Positions 52,676 to 62,463 of a DNA stretch of 64,000 nucleotides are shown here, piece after piece. The notes beneath the pieces are model-generated. The model was given only the letters and a program-made list of their open reading frames with translations. It searched no databases and had not been told where the DNA came from. A program made the position numbers and the translations under genes. The stretch covers positions 1 to 64,000 of the forward strand of contig NZ_MZGV01000001.1 in NCBI RefSeq assembly GCF_002029235.1. The letters run 5' to 3'. This stretch comes from Clostridium oryzae. Lineage in GTDB: Bacteria; Bacillota; Clostridia; Clostridiales; Clostridiaceae. Positions within the stretch are counted from its first letter, which is position 1. Every line of letters begins with the position of its first letter.

Positions 52676-54226
52676 ATGAATAAAAGCAGGATTGCACGAA
52701 ACAGTATTTTAATAAGTATCATATTAATACTAAGCAAAGCAGCCGGCTTTTTAAGAGAATTGGTTATTGCAGTTATTTACGGTGCAACAAGAGAGTCTGA
52801 TATTTTTAAAATATCTACAACAATACCTACAGTGATTTTCAGCTGTATAGCATCCACCATAGTAACTACATTTATTCCAGTCTTTGCGACGATAAAGCAG
52901 GATAAGAAAATTGCAAATGAGTTTTTTAGCAATATACTGAATATAGTTTCGATTGCAGCTATACTGCTTTCAGTTATTTCAATTATAATTTCACCTTTGC
53001 TGGTGACACTGTTTGCCAGTGGTTTTACCGGTAAAGATTTTACGGTCACCGTTAGACTTACAAGAATAGCGTTACCTTCAATAATATTTTTGGCTATTGC
53101 CAGCCTATATACAGCCTATCTGCAATCCTACGAAATATTTCTTCAGCCATCTCTTACAGATATGGCCGCCAGCCTAGTTATCATTTTAGGGATACTTGCG
53201 TTCAGGAATGAAGGTGTAACAGCGGCTGTCATATCTGTACTTGCAGGAGCTATGATTCAAATAGTTGTACAACGGCCTTTTATAAAAAATTTTAAATACA
53301 AGCCGATTGTTAATTTTAAAGATAAATATATTCTCCAGATAATCACACTGGGTGTTCCTGTTTTTATGAGTAACATAGTGGGACAGTTCAGTGTGATTTT
53401 AAATAGGACAATGGTGTCAAGACTTGAAGCTGGAAGCATTTCAGTAATAGACTATGCAGCTAAGATAAGTACAATAATAAATCAAGTGTTTGTTGTATCT
53501 GTTGTAACTGTGCTGTATCCGATGCTCACAGAGAAATTTTTAAAAACTGATAAAACGGAGTTTAGCAATACTGTTATTAAACTTATAGATATGGTTTTCA
53601 TAATATCGCTGCCGCTTATATCAATGCTTATAGTTTTCGGAGGGCCAGCAGTACAAATACTTCTTATGCATGGAAGGTTTGACAGCTCTGCAGCTGCTAA
53701 AACAATAAACTGCGTAAAGATCTTAGCTGTAGGCACGGTAGGCTATGGAATTCTAGATACGGTGAGCAAAGTGTTTTTTTCAGCAAGAAAGACAAAAATC
53801 CCTATGTACAATTCGTTTATTACTGCAGTAGTAAATATCAGTCTCATATTATATTTAGTTCCCATTTTTGGAGTTTATGGAGCTGCACTTGCTACAGCTG
53901 CCACAGGCATAATAATGGCAACTGTTATTCTTTTAGAGTTGAAATACGATATGAATTTCATTAGGTTTAGTCAATGTGCTTTTGTATTTGTAAAATGTGC
54001 TTTGGCAAGTGTGATGATTGGGGTAGCTGCAAATTATGTTTATTTTACTGTAATAAAATCACTTAAATATTCAGAAAATAATTATGTGATTGCGTTTGTT
54101 ATATTAATATGCGTTGGACTCTCTGCAGTGATTTACATTGTTACATTAAGACTTATGAATGTAAAAGAGATTGATATTATTAATGATGTACTGCAAAAAC
54201 TGGGTAAAATTATTGCATGTAGATAG
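52676..54226 (+). CDS. MurJ/MviN-like lipid-linked oligosaccharide flippase
   Basis: This 516-residue polytopic protein of the MOP superfamily has about 14 hydrophobic helices. The family motif is SKAAGFLRELVIAVIYGATRE at the N-terminus, written here as SKAAGFLRELVIA, with VLLMHGRFDSSAA-like ILLMHGRFDSSA in the middle. MurJ flips lipid II; within this operon it more probably flips the repeat unit, taking the place of Wzx. ATG 52676 follows GGAGGAAGG; upstream in-frame starts have no site. Confidence 0.88.
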   Translation: MNKSRIARNSILISIILILSKAAGFLRELVIAVIYGATRESDIFKISTTIPTVIFSCIASTIVTTFIPVFATIKQDKKIANEFFSNILNIVSIAAILLSVISIIISPLLVTLFASGFTGKDFTVTVRLTRIALPSIIFLAIASLYTAYLQSYEIFLQPSLTDMAASLVIILGILAFRNEGVTAAVISVLAGAMIQIVVQRPFIKNFKYKPIVNFKDKYILQIITLGVPVFMSNIVGQFSVILNRTMVSRLEAGSISVIDYAAKISTIINQVFVVSVVTVLYPMLTEKFLKTDKTEFSNTVIKLIDMVFIISLPLISMLIVFGGPAVQILLMHGRFDSSAAAKTINCVKILAVGTVGYGILDTVSKVFFSARKTKIPMYNSFITAVVNISLILYLVPIFGVYGAALATAATGIIMATVILLELKYDMNFIRFSQCAFVFVKCALASVMIGVAANYVYFTVIKSLKYSENNYVIAFVILICVGLSAVIYIVTLRLMNVKEIDIINDVLQKLGKIIACR

Positions 54227-54286
54227 CATCATATTTAGTGCTTGCATAGGCAGCTTATCTATATGTCTGCAAAAGGGGGGAAAACA

Positions 54287-55537
54287 GTGATTAAAATATT
54301 AAAGCTTATCGTACTATTTAGCCTTGCAGCGATAGAATACAGTTTAGAAATTCACGGTGTCAGTACATATATAACTGAATTTGCAGCGGCAGCATTAGCT
54401 TTATGCACGCTTTTCAGTTTGCTGCAAAATGGCTGGAAGCGGCAGCAAATTCCTGTACTTATATGTGCTGCATGGCTGATATATGGCATTGGCATGTTAA
54501 TTGTACTGACTGTACATAATACAGAAAATCCTGCTGAAATAATAAAGTACATGATCATATTAGCTATAGCAGCAGCAATTTTCTTCAGCTTTTATGTAGA
54601 TGACAATTTTAGACCAATGTGGAAAACATATTGTAATGTCCTTATTGCGCTGGGAGTAATCGTTGTACTTGTTGGGATTGGTGAAACTTATTTTAACACT
54701 GAATTTCCTAAGAGATTCAACTCAATAATTTGGGGGAAATCTAATAGGATGACTTCTAGGTTCCTGCTGCTAATCCCTCTTACTTATTTTAGGGCTAAAT
54801 CAGAAAATGAATTTTACTATATCCCGTTTTATTTACTGATTACTGGTATTGTAATGACGGTATCAAGAGCAGGTATCATCGTATTATTTGTATTCTTTGC
54901 TTTTAACGCTCGAAGCCTGCTTTCAAAAAGAAATATTTTAAAAACGTTTATTGGATTTCTTTTTGTATTTACGGTGAATTATGCTGTTGGGATAATACCT
55001 TCAATTATTTACAGATGCCAAGTACTTATAGGTCAGGTTAATTTTCGTATAACTGAAAATTTAAACGGAATTGCCAGTGGAATAGCAGGGGATAACGTTC
55101 AAAGTTCTATTTCCAGATTAACTTTGTGGAAGACCGCCTTAAGGGATTTTACTAATAATATAGTATTTGGCATAGGTGTAGATAAATATAGAACCTATTA
55201 TATGTCTTCAAGAGGAAGGGTACACGAGATTAACGCTCACAATTGGATACTTCAAGTACTTGCAGAAACTGGTGTTATTGGGTTTATAGCTACAGTATTC
55301 TTCATAGTATGTATATTTACAGCCTATAGAAAAGTTTATAAAGCATTAGTGAACAATGGAAATAAAGCAGCAGCTTGTGCAGTGCTTGGCGGAGCATGGT
55401 CTTTAATATTATTTCTTTTACATAACCTAATGGAGGCATCAGCTAACTCGCTTATGTTTGGTTTTGGCGGAGTTTCGGTATTTATAGTTATAATAATGGC
55501 TATAACGCTTGGAATAAAGCAGGACAGTGATTATTGA
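54287..55537 (+). CDS. O-antigen ligase/polymerase family membrane protein
   Basis: This 416-residue protein has about 11 hydrophobic helices and an extracellular loop typical of the Wzy/WaaL family. Its signature AHNWILQVLAETGVIGFIAT contains the conserved His and Glu. In a cluster with an LCP ligase and a flippase it probably polymerises the repeat units outside the membrane. GTG 54287 is preferred because GGGGGG lies six bases upstream. The stop overlaps the region just before the next glycosyltransferase gene. Confidence 0.86.
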   Translation: MIKILKLIVLFSLAAIEYSLEIHGVSTYITEFAAAALALCTLFSLLQNGWKRQQIPVLICAAWLIYGIGMLIVLTVHNTENPAEIIKYMIILAIAAAIFFSFYVDDNFRPMWKTYCNVLIALGVIVVLVGIGETYFNTEFPKRFNSIIWGKSNRMTSRFLLLIPLTYFRAKSENEFYYIPFYLLITGIVMTVSRAGIIVLFVFFAFNARSLLSKRNILKTFIGFLFVFTVNYAVGIIPSIIYRCQVLIGQVNFRITENLNGIASGIAGDNVQSSISRLTLWKTALRDFTNNIVFGIGVDKYRTYYMSSRGRVHEINAHNWILQVLAETGVIGFIATVFFIVCIFTAYRKVYKALVNNGNKAAACAVLGGAWSLILFLLHNLMEASANSLMFGFGGVSVFIVIIMAITLGIKQDSDY

Positions 55538-55550
55538 AAGGAAGAATCTA

Positions 55551-56450
55551 ATGGAGCTATCTATAATAATTGTAAATTGGAATGGAAAAAAGCTTATGGG
55601 GCAGTGTATTCAATCAATAAAAAACAGTATTAGCAGCATTAATTATGAAATTATAGTGGTCGATAATGGTTCTTCGGATGGATCTGTAGAATATTTAGAG
55701 GTGAATTTTAAAGATGTGCTTATCATTAAGAATGATAAAAACTACGGATTTGCACATGCGAATAATCAGGGCATGGAAAGGGCGGAAGGGGAATATTTGC
55801 TGCTGTTAAACAGCGACACCATAGTACAGAAAAATGCAATTGAGAAGTGTATAGGCAGAATAAAAAGGGATAGCAGAATTGGAGTTTTAGGATGCAGACT
55901 TTTAAATCAAGATGGATCACTTCAGCCTTCTTGTTATAATTTTAACTCTCTGAAAAATTCGATTTTGTTTAAGACTAGGCTGATAAACTTTATTCCCAAA
56001 GAAGAAAGATATAAATATGAAGTAAGAATAAAAAGCTTTGATTATGTTTCTGAGCTGGAAGTGAATTATGTTTGCGGTGCTTTTATGATGATGCCTCGAA
56101 GTCTTGTAGAAAAAATAGGAAAGCTTGACGAGAGTTTTTTTATGTATGCTGAAGAAGCTGATTTTTGCAAGAGAGCAAAAAAGTGCGGTTATAAAATATT
56201 ATTTTATCCTGAAGCAGAAATAATACATCTAGGTGGCGGAAGCAGTAAAACTATAAACGAAATCACAGAAAAGAGAAGGATTGTAAGCAGGCTTAAATTT
56301 ATAAAGAAACATAATGGAAATACTTACTACAGTATATACAGAGTGATGTCACTGGCAGATGCTATGATGAAAGCAATATTTTCAACAGCTTGCAGGCGCG
56401 GAGTATATAAAGCTAAAATTAAAGCTATTTGCAGCATGAAATATGAATGA
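55551..56450 (+). CDS. Glycosyltransferase family 2 (rhamnosyltransferase-like)
   Basis: This 299-residue GT-A fold enzyme has SIIIVNWNGKKLMGQCIQSI, the metal-binding region LLLLNSDTIV, the GCRLLNQDGSLQPSC segment and CGAFMMMPRSLVEKIGKLDE. This pattern is typical of WbbL-like rhamnosyl and related transferases. ATG 55551 is preferred with AAAGGAAG seven bases upstream. It is ten bases before the next transferase gene. Confidence 0.9.
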   Translation: MELSIIIVNWNGKKLMGQCIQSIKNSISSINYEIIVVDNGSSDGSVEYLEVNFKDVLIIKNDKNYGFAHANNQGMERAEGEYLLLLNSDTIVQKNAIEKCIGRIKRDSRIGVLGCRLLNQDGSLQPSCYNFNSLKNSILFKTRLINFIPKEERYKYEVRIKSFDYVSELEVNYVCGAFMMMPRSLVEKIGKLDESFFMYAEEADFCKRAKKCGYKILFYPEAEIIHLGGGSSKTINEITEKRRIVSRLKFIKKHNGNTYYSIYRVMSLADAMMKAIFSTACRRGVYKAKIKAICSMKYE

Positions 56451-56460
56451 AGGTGATTAA

Positions 56461-57495
56461 ATGGTTTTTGATAATGTTACTAAGGTGTCAGTCATCATTC
56501 CTTGCAGGAATGAAGAAAGGTATATAAAAAATTGCATTGAAGCATTTTTAAATCAGGACTATGAACAAGACTTATATGAAATACTTATTTGTGATGGCAT
56601 GTCTGAAGACAATACAAGAAGTATAGTAAAAGAATATAGTAAAAAATATAAAAACGTAAGACTTGTAGATAATCCTAAGAAGATTACCTCCTGTGCACTT
56701 AATGAAGGAATAACAAGCAGTAATGGGGAACTTATCATAATTTTTGGTGCTCATGGGATACCAGGAGTAGATTTTATAAGTAAGAACGTTCAGAAGATCA
56801 ACTCTAGTGATGCAGTATGCGTCGGCGGAAAAGCTAATACCATAAGCTTTGGAACTGAGGGTAAGGCTATAGCGGCTGCAATGGGCTCTGTTTTTGGAGT
56901 TGGCAATTCTGAATTTAGGTATGGAAATAAGGAGAATAGTGTAGACACAGTAGGTTTTGGCGGTTACAGAAGAGCTATTTTCAATGAAATAGGAGTTTTC
57001 GATGAGGAATTTATTAGAAATCAAGATGATGAATTAAATTTTAGAATAAAGGAAGCGGGCTATAAAATACTGTTTTCTCCTGATATAGGCTACATATATT
57101 TCAGCAGAAGCAGCTATAAAGCTTTGTGGAGACAATATTATCAATACGGCTTCTGGAAAGTTAGAGTTATGCAAAAACATGGTAAGCTAGCAGCGTTTAG
57201 ACATGTTATTCCAGCAGCCTTTGTCACTGCGAATGTTATATTCTTTATTTTAAGTCTGCTTTCAAAATTCATAATGTATTTGTGGCTTGCAGAACTGGGT
57301 TCATATTTTTTAATTTCACTCTTTATCTCAGTTAAGCTTGGCAAAAAGAATAAAATTCCTTTTTACTATGTACTTTTATCATTTCCTATTTTGCATTTAA
57401 GTTATGGCACAGGATTTATAAGCGGTTTAATAAACTTTTATGTAGTTCACATCAGCGGAGCATTAAAGAGAAACGCCCGTACCTCAAGAAATTAG
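56461..57495 (+). CDS. Glycosyltransferase family 2, ExoA-like, membrane-associated
   Basis: This 344-residue protein has an N-terminal GT-A domain (VSVIIPCRNEERYIKNCI, ILICDGMSEDNT, FGGYRRAIFNEIGVFDEEF, RNQDDELNFRIKEAGYKI) and a C-terminal set of about three membrane helices after residue 245. This layout resembles ExoA of succinoglycan synthesis. It is the last gene before a strong terminator at 57506. Confidence 0.9.
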   Translation: MVFDNVTKVSVIIPCRNEERYIKNCIEAFLNQDYEQDLYEILICDGMSEDNTRSIVKEYSKKYKNVRLVDNPKKITSCALNEGITSSNGELIIIFGAHGIPGVDFISKNVQKINSSDAVCVGGKANTISFGTEGKAIAAAMGSVFGVGNSEFRYGNKENSVDTVGFGGYRRAIFNEIGVFDEEFIRNQDDELNFRIKEAGYKILFSPDIGYIYFSRSSYKALWRQYYQYGFWKVRVMQKHGKLAAFRHVIPAAFVTANVIFFILSLLSKFIMYLWLAELGSYFLISLFISVKLGKKNKIPFYYVLLSFPILHLSYGTGFISGLINFYVVHISGALKRNARTSRN

Positions 57496-57505
57496 TAGAC
57501 TTAAA

Positions 57506-57545
57506 TAGTAGAACTTTTGGGTTATATAAAAGTTCTACTATTTTT
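57506..57545 (+). terminator. Terminator splitting the polysaccharide region
   Basis: The perfect 13-bp stem TAGTAGAACTTTT / AAAAGTTCTACTA (57506-57518 with 57528-57540) is followed by T5. Confidence 0.92.
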
Positions 57546-57574
57546 GCTGCTGAATAAATATATATAAATTAAGA

Positions 57575-58768
57575 ATGAGGAATGAGAAATTTTTGAAAGA
57601 ATTTATTAAAAGGCATGAATTTTTACCATATTCTTCACCAATGCTTGATAGTGATGAGTTTGATGCAGTGCTCGATGTACTGAAATCTAGATGGCTTGCT
57701 AAGGGACCTAGAACAGTAGAATTTGAACAGAAATTTGCTGAATATATAGGGGCTAAGCATGCCGTAGCTGTAAATTCTTGTACTGCAGCACTGCACCTAT
57801 CACTTTTAGCTGCAGCCATCAAGCAGGGAGATGAAGTTATTACTACTACGATGACTTTTGCGTCCACCGTGAACACTATTGTGCATGTAGGAGCAATTCC
57901 TGTATTAGTTGATGTTGATCCTGAAAATTTTCTTATAGATCCAGATAGAATAGAAGAAAAGATAACAGACAGAACCAGAGCCATTGTACCTGTGCATTAT
58001 GCAGGGAAGGCATGCAATATGGACAAAATAAAAGAACTGGCAGAAAAGTATAAATTGTTTATATCAGAAGACGCGGCTCATGGACTATGTACAAGATATA
58101 AAGGACAACTAATAGGTTCTGAAAGTACAGCAGCTTCTTTCAGTTTTTATGCTACAAAGAATATATGTACAGGTGAAGGTGGAATGCTGCTAACTAATAG
58201 AGAAGATATATATCAGAAAGCAAAACTGCTCAGCTGTCATGGAATGAGTTCAGAGGCATGGAAAAGATACAATAGGGGTGGAAGCTGGGAGTACGATATA
58301 GAAGAACCCGGTTATAAATATAATATGTTTGACATACAAGCAGCCTTGGGAATAAAGCAGCTTGAGAAATTAGAAAGTATGCAGCAAAGAAGAAGACATA
58401 TAGCTCAAAAATATACAGAAGCATTTAATGACGAAGAGGCAGTAGAGGTTCCTCGTGTACCAGTCAATACAGAGAATTCATGGCATTTATATATAGTGCA
58501 GATTAATAGCTCACTATTAAAAATAAAAAGAAATGAAGTAATAGCTGAACTAAACTCGTTAAACATTGGAACCAGCGTTCATTTTATACCTGTCCATCTT
58601 ATGTCCTATTATAGGAGAACTTATGGCTATGGTATAGGTGATTTTCCTGTAGCTGAAAAATATTATAACAGTATAATATCCTTACCATTATATCCGTCAA
58701 TGAGTGATGAAGATGTAGACTATGTCATTTCGGCAGTGAAGTATATTATTAAAAAGTACAGAAAATAG
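57575..58768 (+). CDS. PLP-dependent sugar aminotransferase (DegT/DnrJ/EryC1/StrS family)
   Basis: This 397-residue enzyme aminates a keto-sugar nucleotide. Visible are the cofactor region VNSCTAALHLSLLAA, EDAAHGLC and the PLP-binding Lys in SFYATKNICTGEGGML. The PYSSP...SRWLAKGPRTVEFE start is like PglE/PseC-type 4-aminotransferases, which would act after the dehydratase at 48189. A 3-aminotransferase role with the WbpA/WbpD-like genes is the alternative. The start is uncertain: ATG 57575 lies in sequence resembling family 2 repeat flanks (AAATTAAGAATGAGGAATGA), and TTG 57593 is also possible. Confidence 0.9.
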   Translation: MRNEKFLKEFIKRHEFLPYSSPMLDSDEFDAVLDVLKSRWLAKGPRTVEFEQKFAEYIGAKHAVAVNSCTAALHLSLLAAAIKQGDEVITTTMTFASTVNTIVHVGAIPVLVDVDPENFLIDPDRIEEKITDRTRAIVPVHYAGKACNMDKIKELAEKYKLFISEDAAHGLCTRYKGQLIGSESTAASFSFYATKNICTGEGGMLLTNREDIYQKAKLLSCHGMSSEAWKRYNRGGSWEYDIEEPGYKYNMFDIQAALGIKQLEKLESMQQRRRHIAQKYTEAFNDEEAVEVPRVPVNTENSWHLYIVQINSSLLKIKRNEVIAELNSLNIGTSVHFIPVHLMSYYRRTYGYGIGDFPVAEKYYNSIISLPLYPSMSDEDVDYVISAVKYIIKKYRK

Positions 58769-58779
58769 GGAGGACTAGT

Positions 58780-58847
58780 AGAAATTTCAAATAGCAGAAT
58801 TCAACCACAATTCATCATTCTTAAATCTTCATTCCTAATTAATTTCG
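58780..58847 (+). repeat. Degraded family 2-like repeat downstream of the aminotransferase
   Basis: AGAAATTTCAAATAGCAGAATTC is followed by AATTCATCATTCTTAAATC and TTCCTAATTAATTT (shown in parts). These resemble the flanks of the copies at 25197 and 43600. A similar flank occurs at 57563-57590 before the gene, so remnants lie on both sides. The rest of the 58769-59083 gap is AT-rich, with a small ORF at its end. Confidence 0.4.
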
Positions 58848-59005
58848 TAATAATATGTTCTTTTTTTATGCTTCAGCAGAATTTATGGTACATTAAGTAG
58901 CAAAAAGTAAAATGGTTATTGTGGACAACATTTACAAATTATAGTAATATTTATTAGTAAATTTATAACATATTTTACCAATTGGGTACGAAGGGAGAGA
59001 ATAAT

Positions 59006-59065
59006 ATGAAGAACAAACCCTATTATGAAATTAAAGGTTACACACTTAATGAATTTATACACTAG
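59006..59065 (+). CDS. Small ORF of 19 codons upstream of the heparinase gene
   Basis: This encodes MKNKPYYEIKGYTLNEFIH and has a good ribosome site (GGGAGAG, seven bases before ATG). A 7-bp stem TATACAC / GTGTATA (59056-59062 with 59067-59073) spans its stop codon and ends one base before the AGGAG of the heparinase gene. It may be a leader peptide whose translation opens that site. It could also be chance. Confidence 0.4.
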   Translation: MKNKPYYEIKGYTLNEFIH

Positions 59066-59083
59066 TGTGTATAAGGAGTAACT

Positions 59084-61024
59084 ATGAATAAATCAAAATA
59101 TATCTGGTATTTAAAAAAGGTTAAGTCGATAAAGTTGGATGAGGTTTGCTGGAAATTTAAATTGTTTATACTTAGGCTTCAGGAAAAAAGAAGGTATGCA
59201 AAGAAAAGAAAATTCATTATTTCAAATGATATATATAAGCTGCAGCCTGCAAAGTTCTGGGGATTGTATGTAAGGAATTTTGATGTTAAAGAAACAGAAA
59301 TATATACATTGGAATTATTTAATCATTATAGGATAAATTTAAACAAAAGAATGCCATGGCATAATGCTTTTAACAGCATGGAAAATACAGAGTGGCCGCA
59401 AGAGTTTTGCTATAAATTAAATTATAAACATAGAAACGGATTTGGATGTGCGAGAATTAATTGGGAGGTAAATAGATTTCAATTTATGCTGCCTATGGCA
59501 ATGTATTATTTGAACACCAAAGACAACGAAGCACTTATTCATATCAAAAGAATTTTTTATGATTGGGTAAAAAAAAATCCGTTTCTTGTTGGAATAAGTT
59601 GGACAAGTGCTGCGGAAATAGCTGCTAGAAGCATATCGTGGCTTTTACTGGGCAGCATAATTAAAAATGATGTCAAAATGGAAAAACTTTGCCTAGATAT
59701 TGCTGCAGCCGTGAGAAATCAGCTTAGATATCTAAGACTGCATTGCACAACGTACTCCACTGGTAACAGTGACTTGATAATCGTAATGACTGCACTGGCT
59801 CTTGGAGGTATAGCTTTTAGAGATAGAGATATGCTTAGGTACGCTATGGAAAAGTTAGAAGCTGAACTGAAAAAACTCATAAGCAGTGATGGTATAGATA
59901 AGGAGCAGTCAATTCACTGTCACGCGTTAATAGCAGAAGCTATAGCAGTACTTGTGATACAGCTGAAAAGGAATAAAATAAGCTATTCAAATTATATGGA
60001 TAAGCTGTTAGAAAAGATGGCAGGTTTTCTAGCTAGTATAATGGATCAGAATGAAAATGTACCTGCCTTGGGAGACGATGATCGGGGAAAAATCATAAAT
60101 CTATATAACAAGGAATTTAATTACTATGAATACGTGCTTCAGCTTATATCGCTGCAGCAGAACAAAAACTATATAAAAGCGGAAAATATAAATCGGAATA
60201 TAAAGCTGTTCTTTGATAAAGAGCAGCTTGAGCAGCTAAGTGAACCTGAAAGCAATGACAAATCTATATGCTATAAGGAAGGCGGGATCACAGTACTGAA
60301 GTACAAAGCTGACAAGACAGAAAGAATTATGACTTTTAACCACAGCTCTTTGCATTACGGTGAAGTAGCTGCTCATCGTCATAATGATGCATTAAGTTTA
60401 ACTTTAAGTATTGATGGTGAAAAATTTATTGTAGATCCAGGAACCTATGTATATCACAACAGTATTGTCTGGAGAAATTATTTTAGAAGCACAATAAACC
60501 ATAATACTATAATTGTTGACGAGACGGAGCAATCGGATATGACAGGTACTTTTGCATTAGGTAAAGAGTTTGAAACAAAGCTTAAGGAATTTAGCAGCAG
60601 CGATAGCGAAGATTTCGTATCAGCAGAGCATTATGGATATAAACCAATTGTTCATTATAGAGAAATAACCTATAAAAAACCAGATTTGTTTATTATAAAG
60701 GATGATATACAAGGGGATTTTGTAAATTGCGTACAAACCTTTGCAGCAGCTCCGTCTGTAAAAGTAATATTGAATCACGATCTGGCAGAGCTTTATGGAG
60801 AGGCAAATGTTGTATATATGTATTCCAGCGAAAAAATAAATATGGAGAAGGAATATACGTCTGAAATGTATACAAAAAAGAAAGGTACCAATGTTATAAG
60901 ATGCAGCGTTAATAATAGAGGTTCACATACAGAAATAACTACGGTTATAAGCATTAATAAGAAAATAAGTGATGAGGTATTAAGACGCTACTACAATAAT
61001 AACAAGGAGGAGGTTAAATATTGA
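59084..61024 (+). CDS. Heparinase II/III family protein (alginate lyase-like)
   Basis: This 646-residue protein has an N-terminal helical (alpha/alpha) toroid and a C-terminal beta-sandwich. The family motifs are SWTSAAEIAARSISWLLLG, HCTTYSTGNSDLII, IDKEQSIHCHALIAEA and, in the beta domain, AAHRHNDALSLTLSIDGEKF with the metal or catalytic His residues. Relatives cleave uronic-acid polysaccharides by beta-elimination. No signal peptide is evident, so it may be cytoplasmic or leave by another route. Its stop overlaps the start of the AlgD-like gene by four bases (TTGA), implying translational coupling. Confidence 0.88.
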   Translation: MNKSKYIWYLKKVKSIKLDEVCWKFKLFILRLQEKRRYAKKRKFIISNDIYKLQPAKFWGLYVRNFDVKETEIYTLELFNHYRINLNKRMPWHNAFNSMENTEWPQEFCYKLNYKHRNGFGCARINWEVNRFQFMLPMAMYYLNTKDNEALIHIKRIFYDWVKKNPFLVGISWTSAAEIAARSISWLLLGSIIKNDVKMEKLCLDIAAAVRNQLRYLRLHCTTYSTGNSDLIIVMTALALGGIAFRDRDMLRYAMEKLEAELKKLISSDGIDKEQSIHCHALIAEAIAVLVIQLKRNKISYSNYMDKLLEKMAGFLASIMDQNENVPALGDDDRGKIINLYNKEFNYYEYVLQLISLQQNKNYIKAENINRNIKLFFDKEQLEQLSEPESNDKSICYKEGGITVLKYKADKTERIMTFNHSSLHYGEVAAHRHNDALSLTLSIDGEKFIVDPGTYVYHNSIVWRNYFRSTINHNTIIVDETEQSDMTGTFALGKEFETKLKEFSSSDSEDFVSAEHYGYKPIVHYREITYKKPDLFIIKDDIQGDFVNCVQTFAAAPSVKVILNHDLAELYGEANVVYMYSSEKINMEKEYTSEMYTKKKGTNVIRCSVNNRGSHTEITTVISINKKISDEVLRRYYNNNKEEVKY

Positions 61025-62424
61025 ACGTAAGTGTTTTTGGATTAGGATATGTTGGATGTGTAAATGCTGGTTGCCTTGCTAGTTTAGGAAACAATGTGAT
61101 AGGAGTGGATGTGGCTTTAGAAAAGGTCAAGCTTATAAATAATGGAAAGCCTACGGTAATTGAAAAATATTTAGATATGTATATAAAAGAGGCTAGAAGG
61201 AAAAGGAAGCTTGAAGCTACTATTGACGTGCAATATGCTATTTTAAACTCCGAAATATCTTTAATTGCAGTAGGAACTCCTAGCAATAACAGGAAACAGC
61301 TTGATATGAAATATGTCTACAGAGTAGCAGAACAAATTGGAAAGGTAATTTCGCTGAAGAAGGATTTTCATGTCATAGCTATAAAAAGTACTGTGACTCC
61401 AGGAACAAGCACTAAAGTAGCAGAGATAATAGAACAGCTTTCAGGTAAAAAATGCGGAGAAGATTTTGCCGTTATTTCAAATCCTGATTTCCTACGGGAG
61501 GGCAGTGCTGTGAATGATTTTCTTAACCCTGCTATAACTGTTATCGGCTATGACTGTAATAACGCAAAGAATATGCTTTTGGAATTGTATGATGGGCTTC
61601 CAGGAGAAAAAATATGTACAGATATAGATACTGCCGAAATGATTAAATTTGTTAATAACACCTATCATGCATTGAAAGTAGCTTTTGCAAATGAGGTGGG
61701 AAATATATGCCAGAAACTAGATATAGACGGTTCTAAGGTTATGGAGATATTCTGCAGAGACACTAATTTAAATATGTCTTCAGCTTATCTTAAACCTGGA
61801 TTTGCCTATGGAGGTCCATGTCTTGTAAAAGATTCGGCAGCGTTAAAAGCTCTGGCAAAAGATTTTAATGTGGATACTCCTATTATTAACAATATAGGAA
61901 GGAGTAACTGGGTACAGCAGCAAAAAGCATTTGATATGATAGTAAGCAAGAAAAAAAGTAAGATAGGAGTCCTAGGCTTAAGCTTTAAACCAGATACGGA
62001 TGATTTGAGATATAGTCCAGCCGTTACGTTAGTGGAAAGTCTTTTAGCGAAAGGCTTTAATGTTAAGATATACGATAAAAATGTTAAGGTATCAGATTTA
62101 ATTGGTGAAAATAGAGAGTATATTGAGAAAAGAATACCGCACATTCAAGGACTAATAACAGACAGGCTTCAATATGTTATTGAAAATTCAGAGCTCATAG
62201 TGATAGTAAACAAAGAGAAGGAATTTGAGAATGTGCTGGAAAAATGCAAGCATAAAATAGTGATTGATCTTGTAAGAATGTGGGATGAAGTTCAATACGA
62301 TGGAATATATGAAGGTATAAGCTGGAGTGGTATAAATAGATGCAATTTATCAGATAAAGCTTTGCTTGAGAAAAAAATAAACGAGTACAGCAGTGAGCAT
62401 GATTTCAGTAATGAGAAAGCTTAA
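61021..62424 (+). CDS. GDP-mannose/UDP-glucose 6-dehydrogenase, AlgD-like
   Basis: This 467-residue nucleotide-sugar dehydrogenase has Rossmann motif VFGLGYVGCVNAGCLASLG, VGTPSNNRKQLDMKYVY, SNPDFLREGSAVNDFLNP and catalytic Cys in AYGGPCLVKDSAALKAL. The N-terminus and the late motifs resemble GDP-mannose dehydrogenase AlgD more than UDP-glucose enzymes, so the product is probably GDP-mannuronate. TTG 61021 overlaps the heparinase stop. GGAGG lies nearby. The pairing with a heparinase II/III protein supports a uronate polymer. UDP-glucuronate as product remains possible. Confidence 0.88.
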   Translation: MNVSVFGLGYVGCVNAGCLASLGNNVIGVDVALEKVKLINNGKPTVIEKYLDMYIKEARRKRKLEATIDVQYAILNSEISLIAVGTPSNNRKQLDMKYVYRVAEQIGKVISLKKDFHVIAIKSTVTPGTSTKVAEIIEQLSGKKCGEDFAVISNPDFLREGSAVNDFLNPAITVIGYDCNNAKNMLLELYDGLPGEKICTDIDTAEMIKFVNNTYHALKVAFANEVGNICQKLDIDGSKVMEIFCRDTNLNMSSAYLKPGFAYGGPCLVKDSAALKALAKDFNVDTPIINNIGRSNWVQQQKAFDMIVSKKKSKIGVLGLSFKPDTDDLRYSPAVTLVESLLAKGFNVKIYDKNVKVSDLIGENREYIEKRIPHIQGLITDRLQYVIENSELIVIVNKEKEFENVLEKCKHKIVIDLVRMWDEVQYDGIYEGISWSGINRCNLSDKALLEKKINEYSSEHDFSNEKA

Positions 62425-62463
62425 AGTTACAGGAATATTTGTATAATTTCATATCAGCACTTG

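Noticed and set aside
57538-57984. Minus-strand open frame of 148 codons opposite the aminotransferase
   Set aside because: Ser/Thr-rich antisense shadow that begins inside a terminator.
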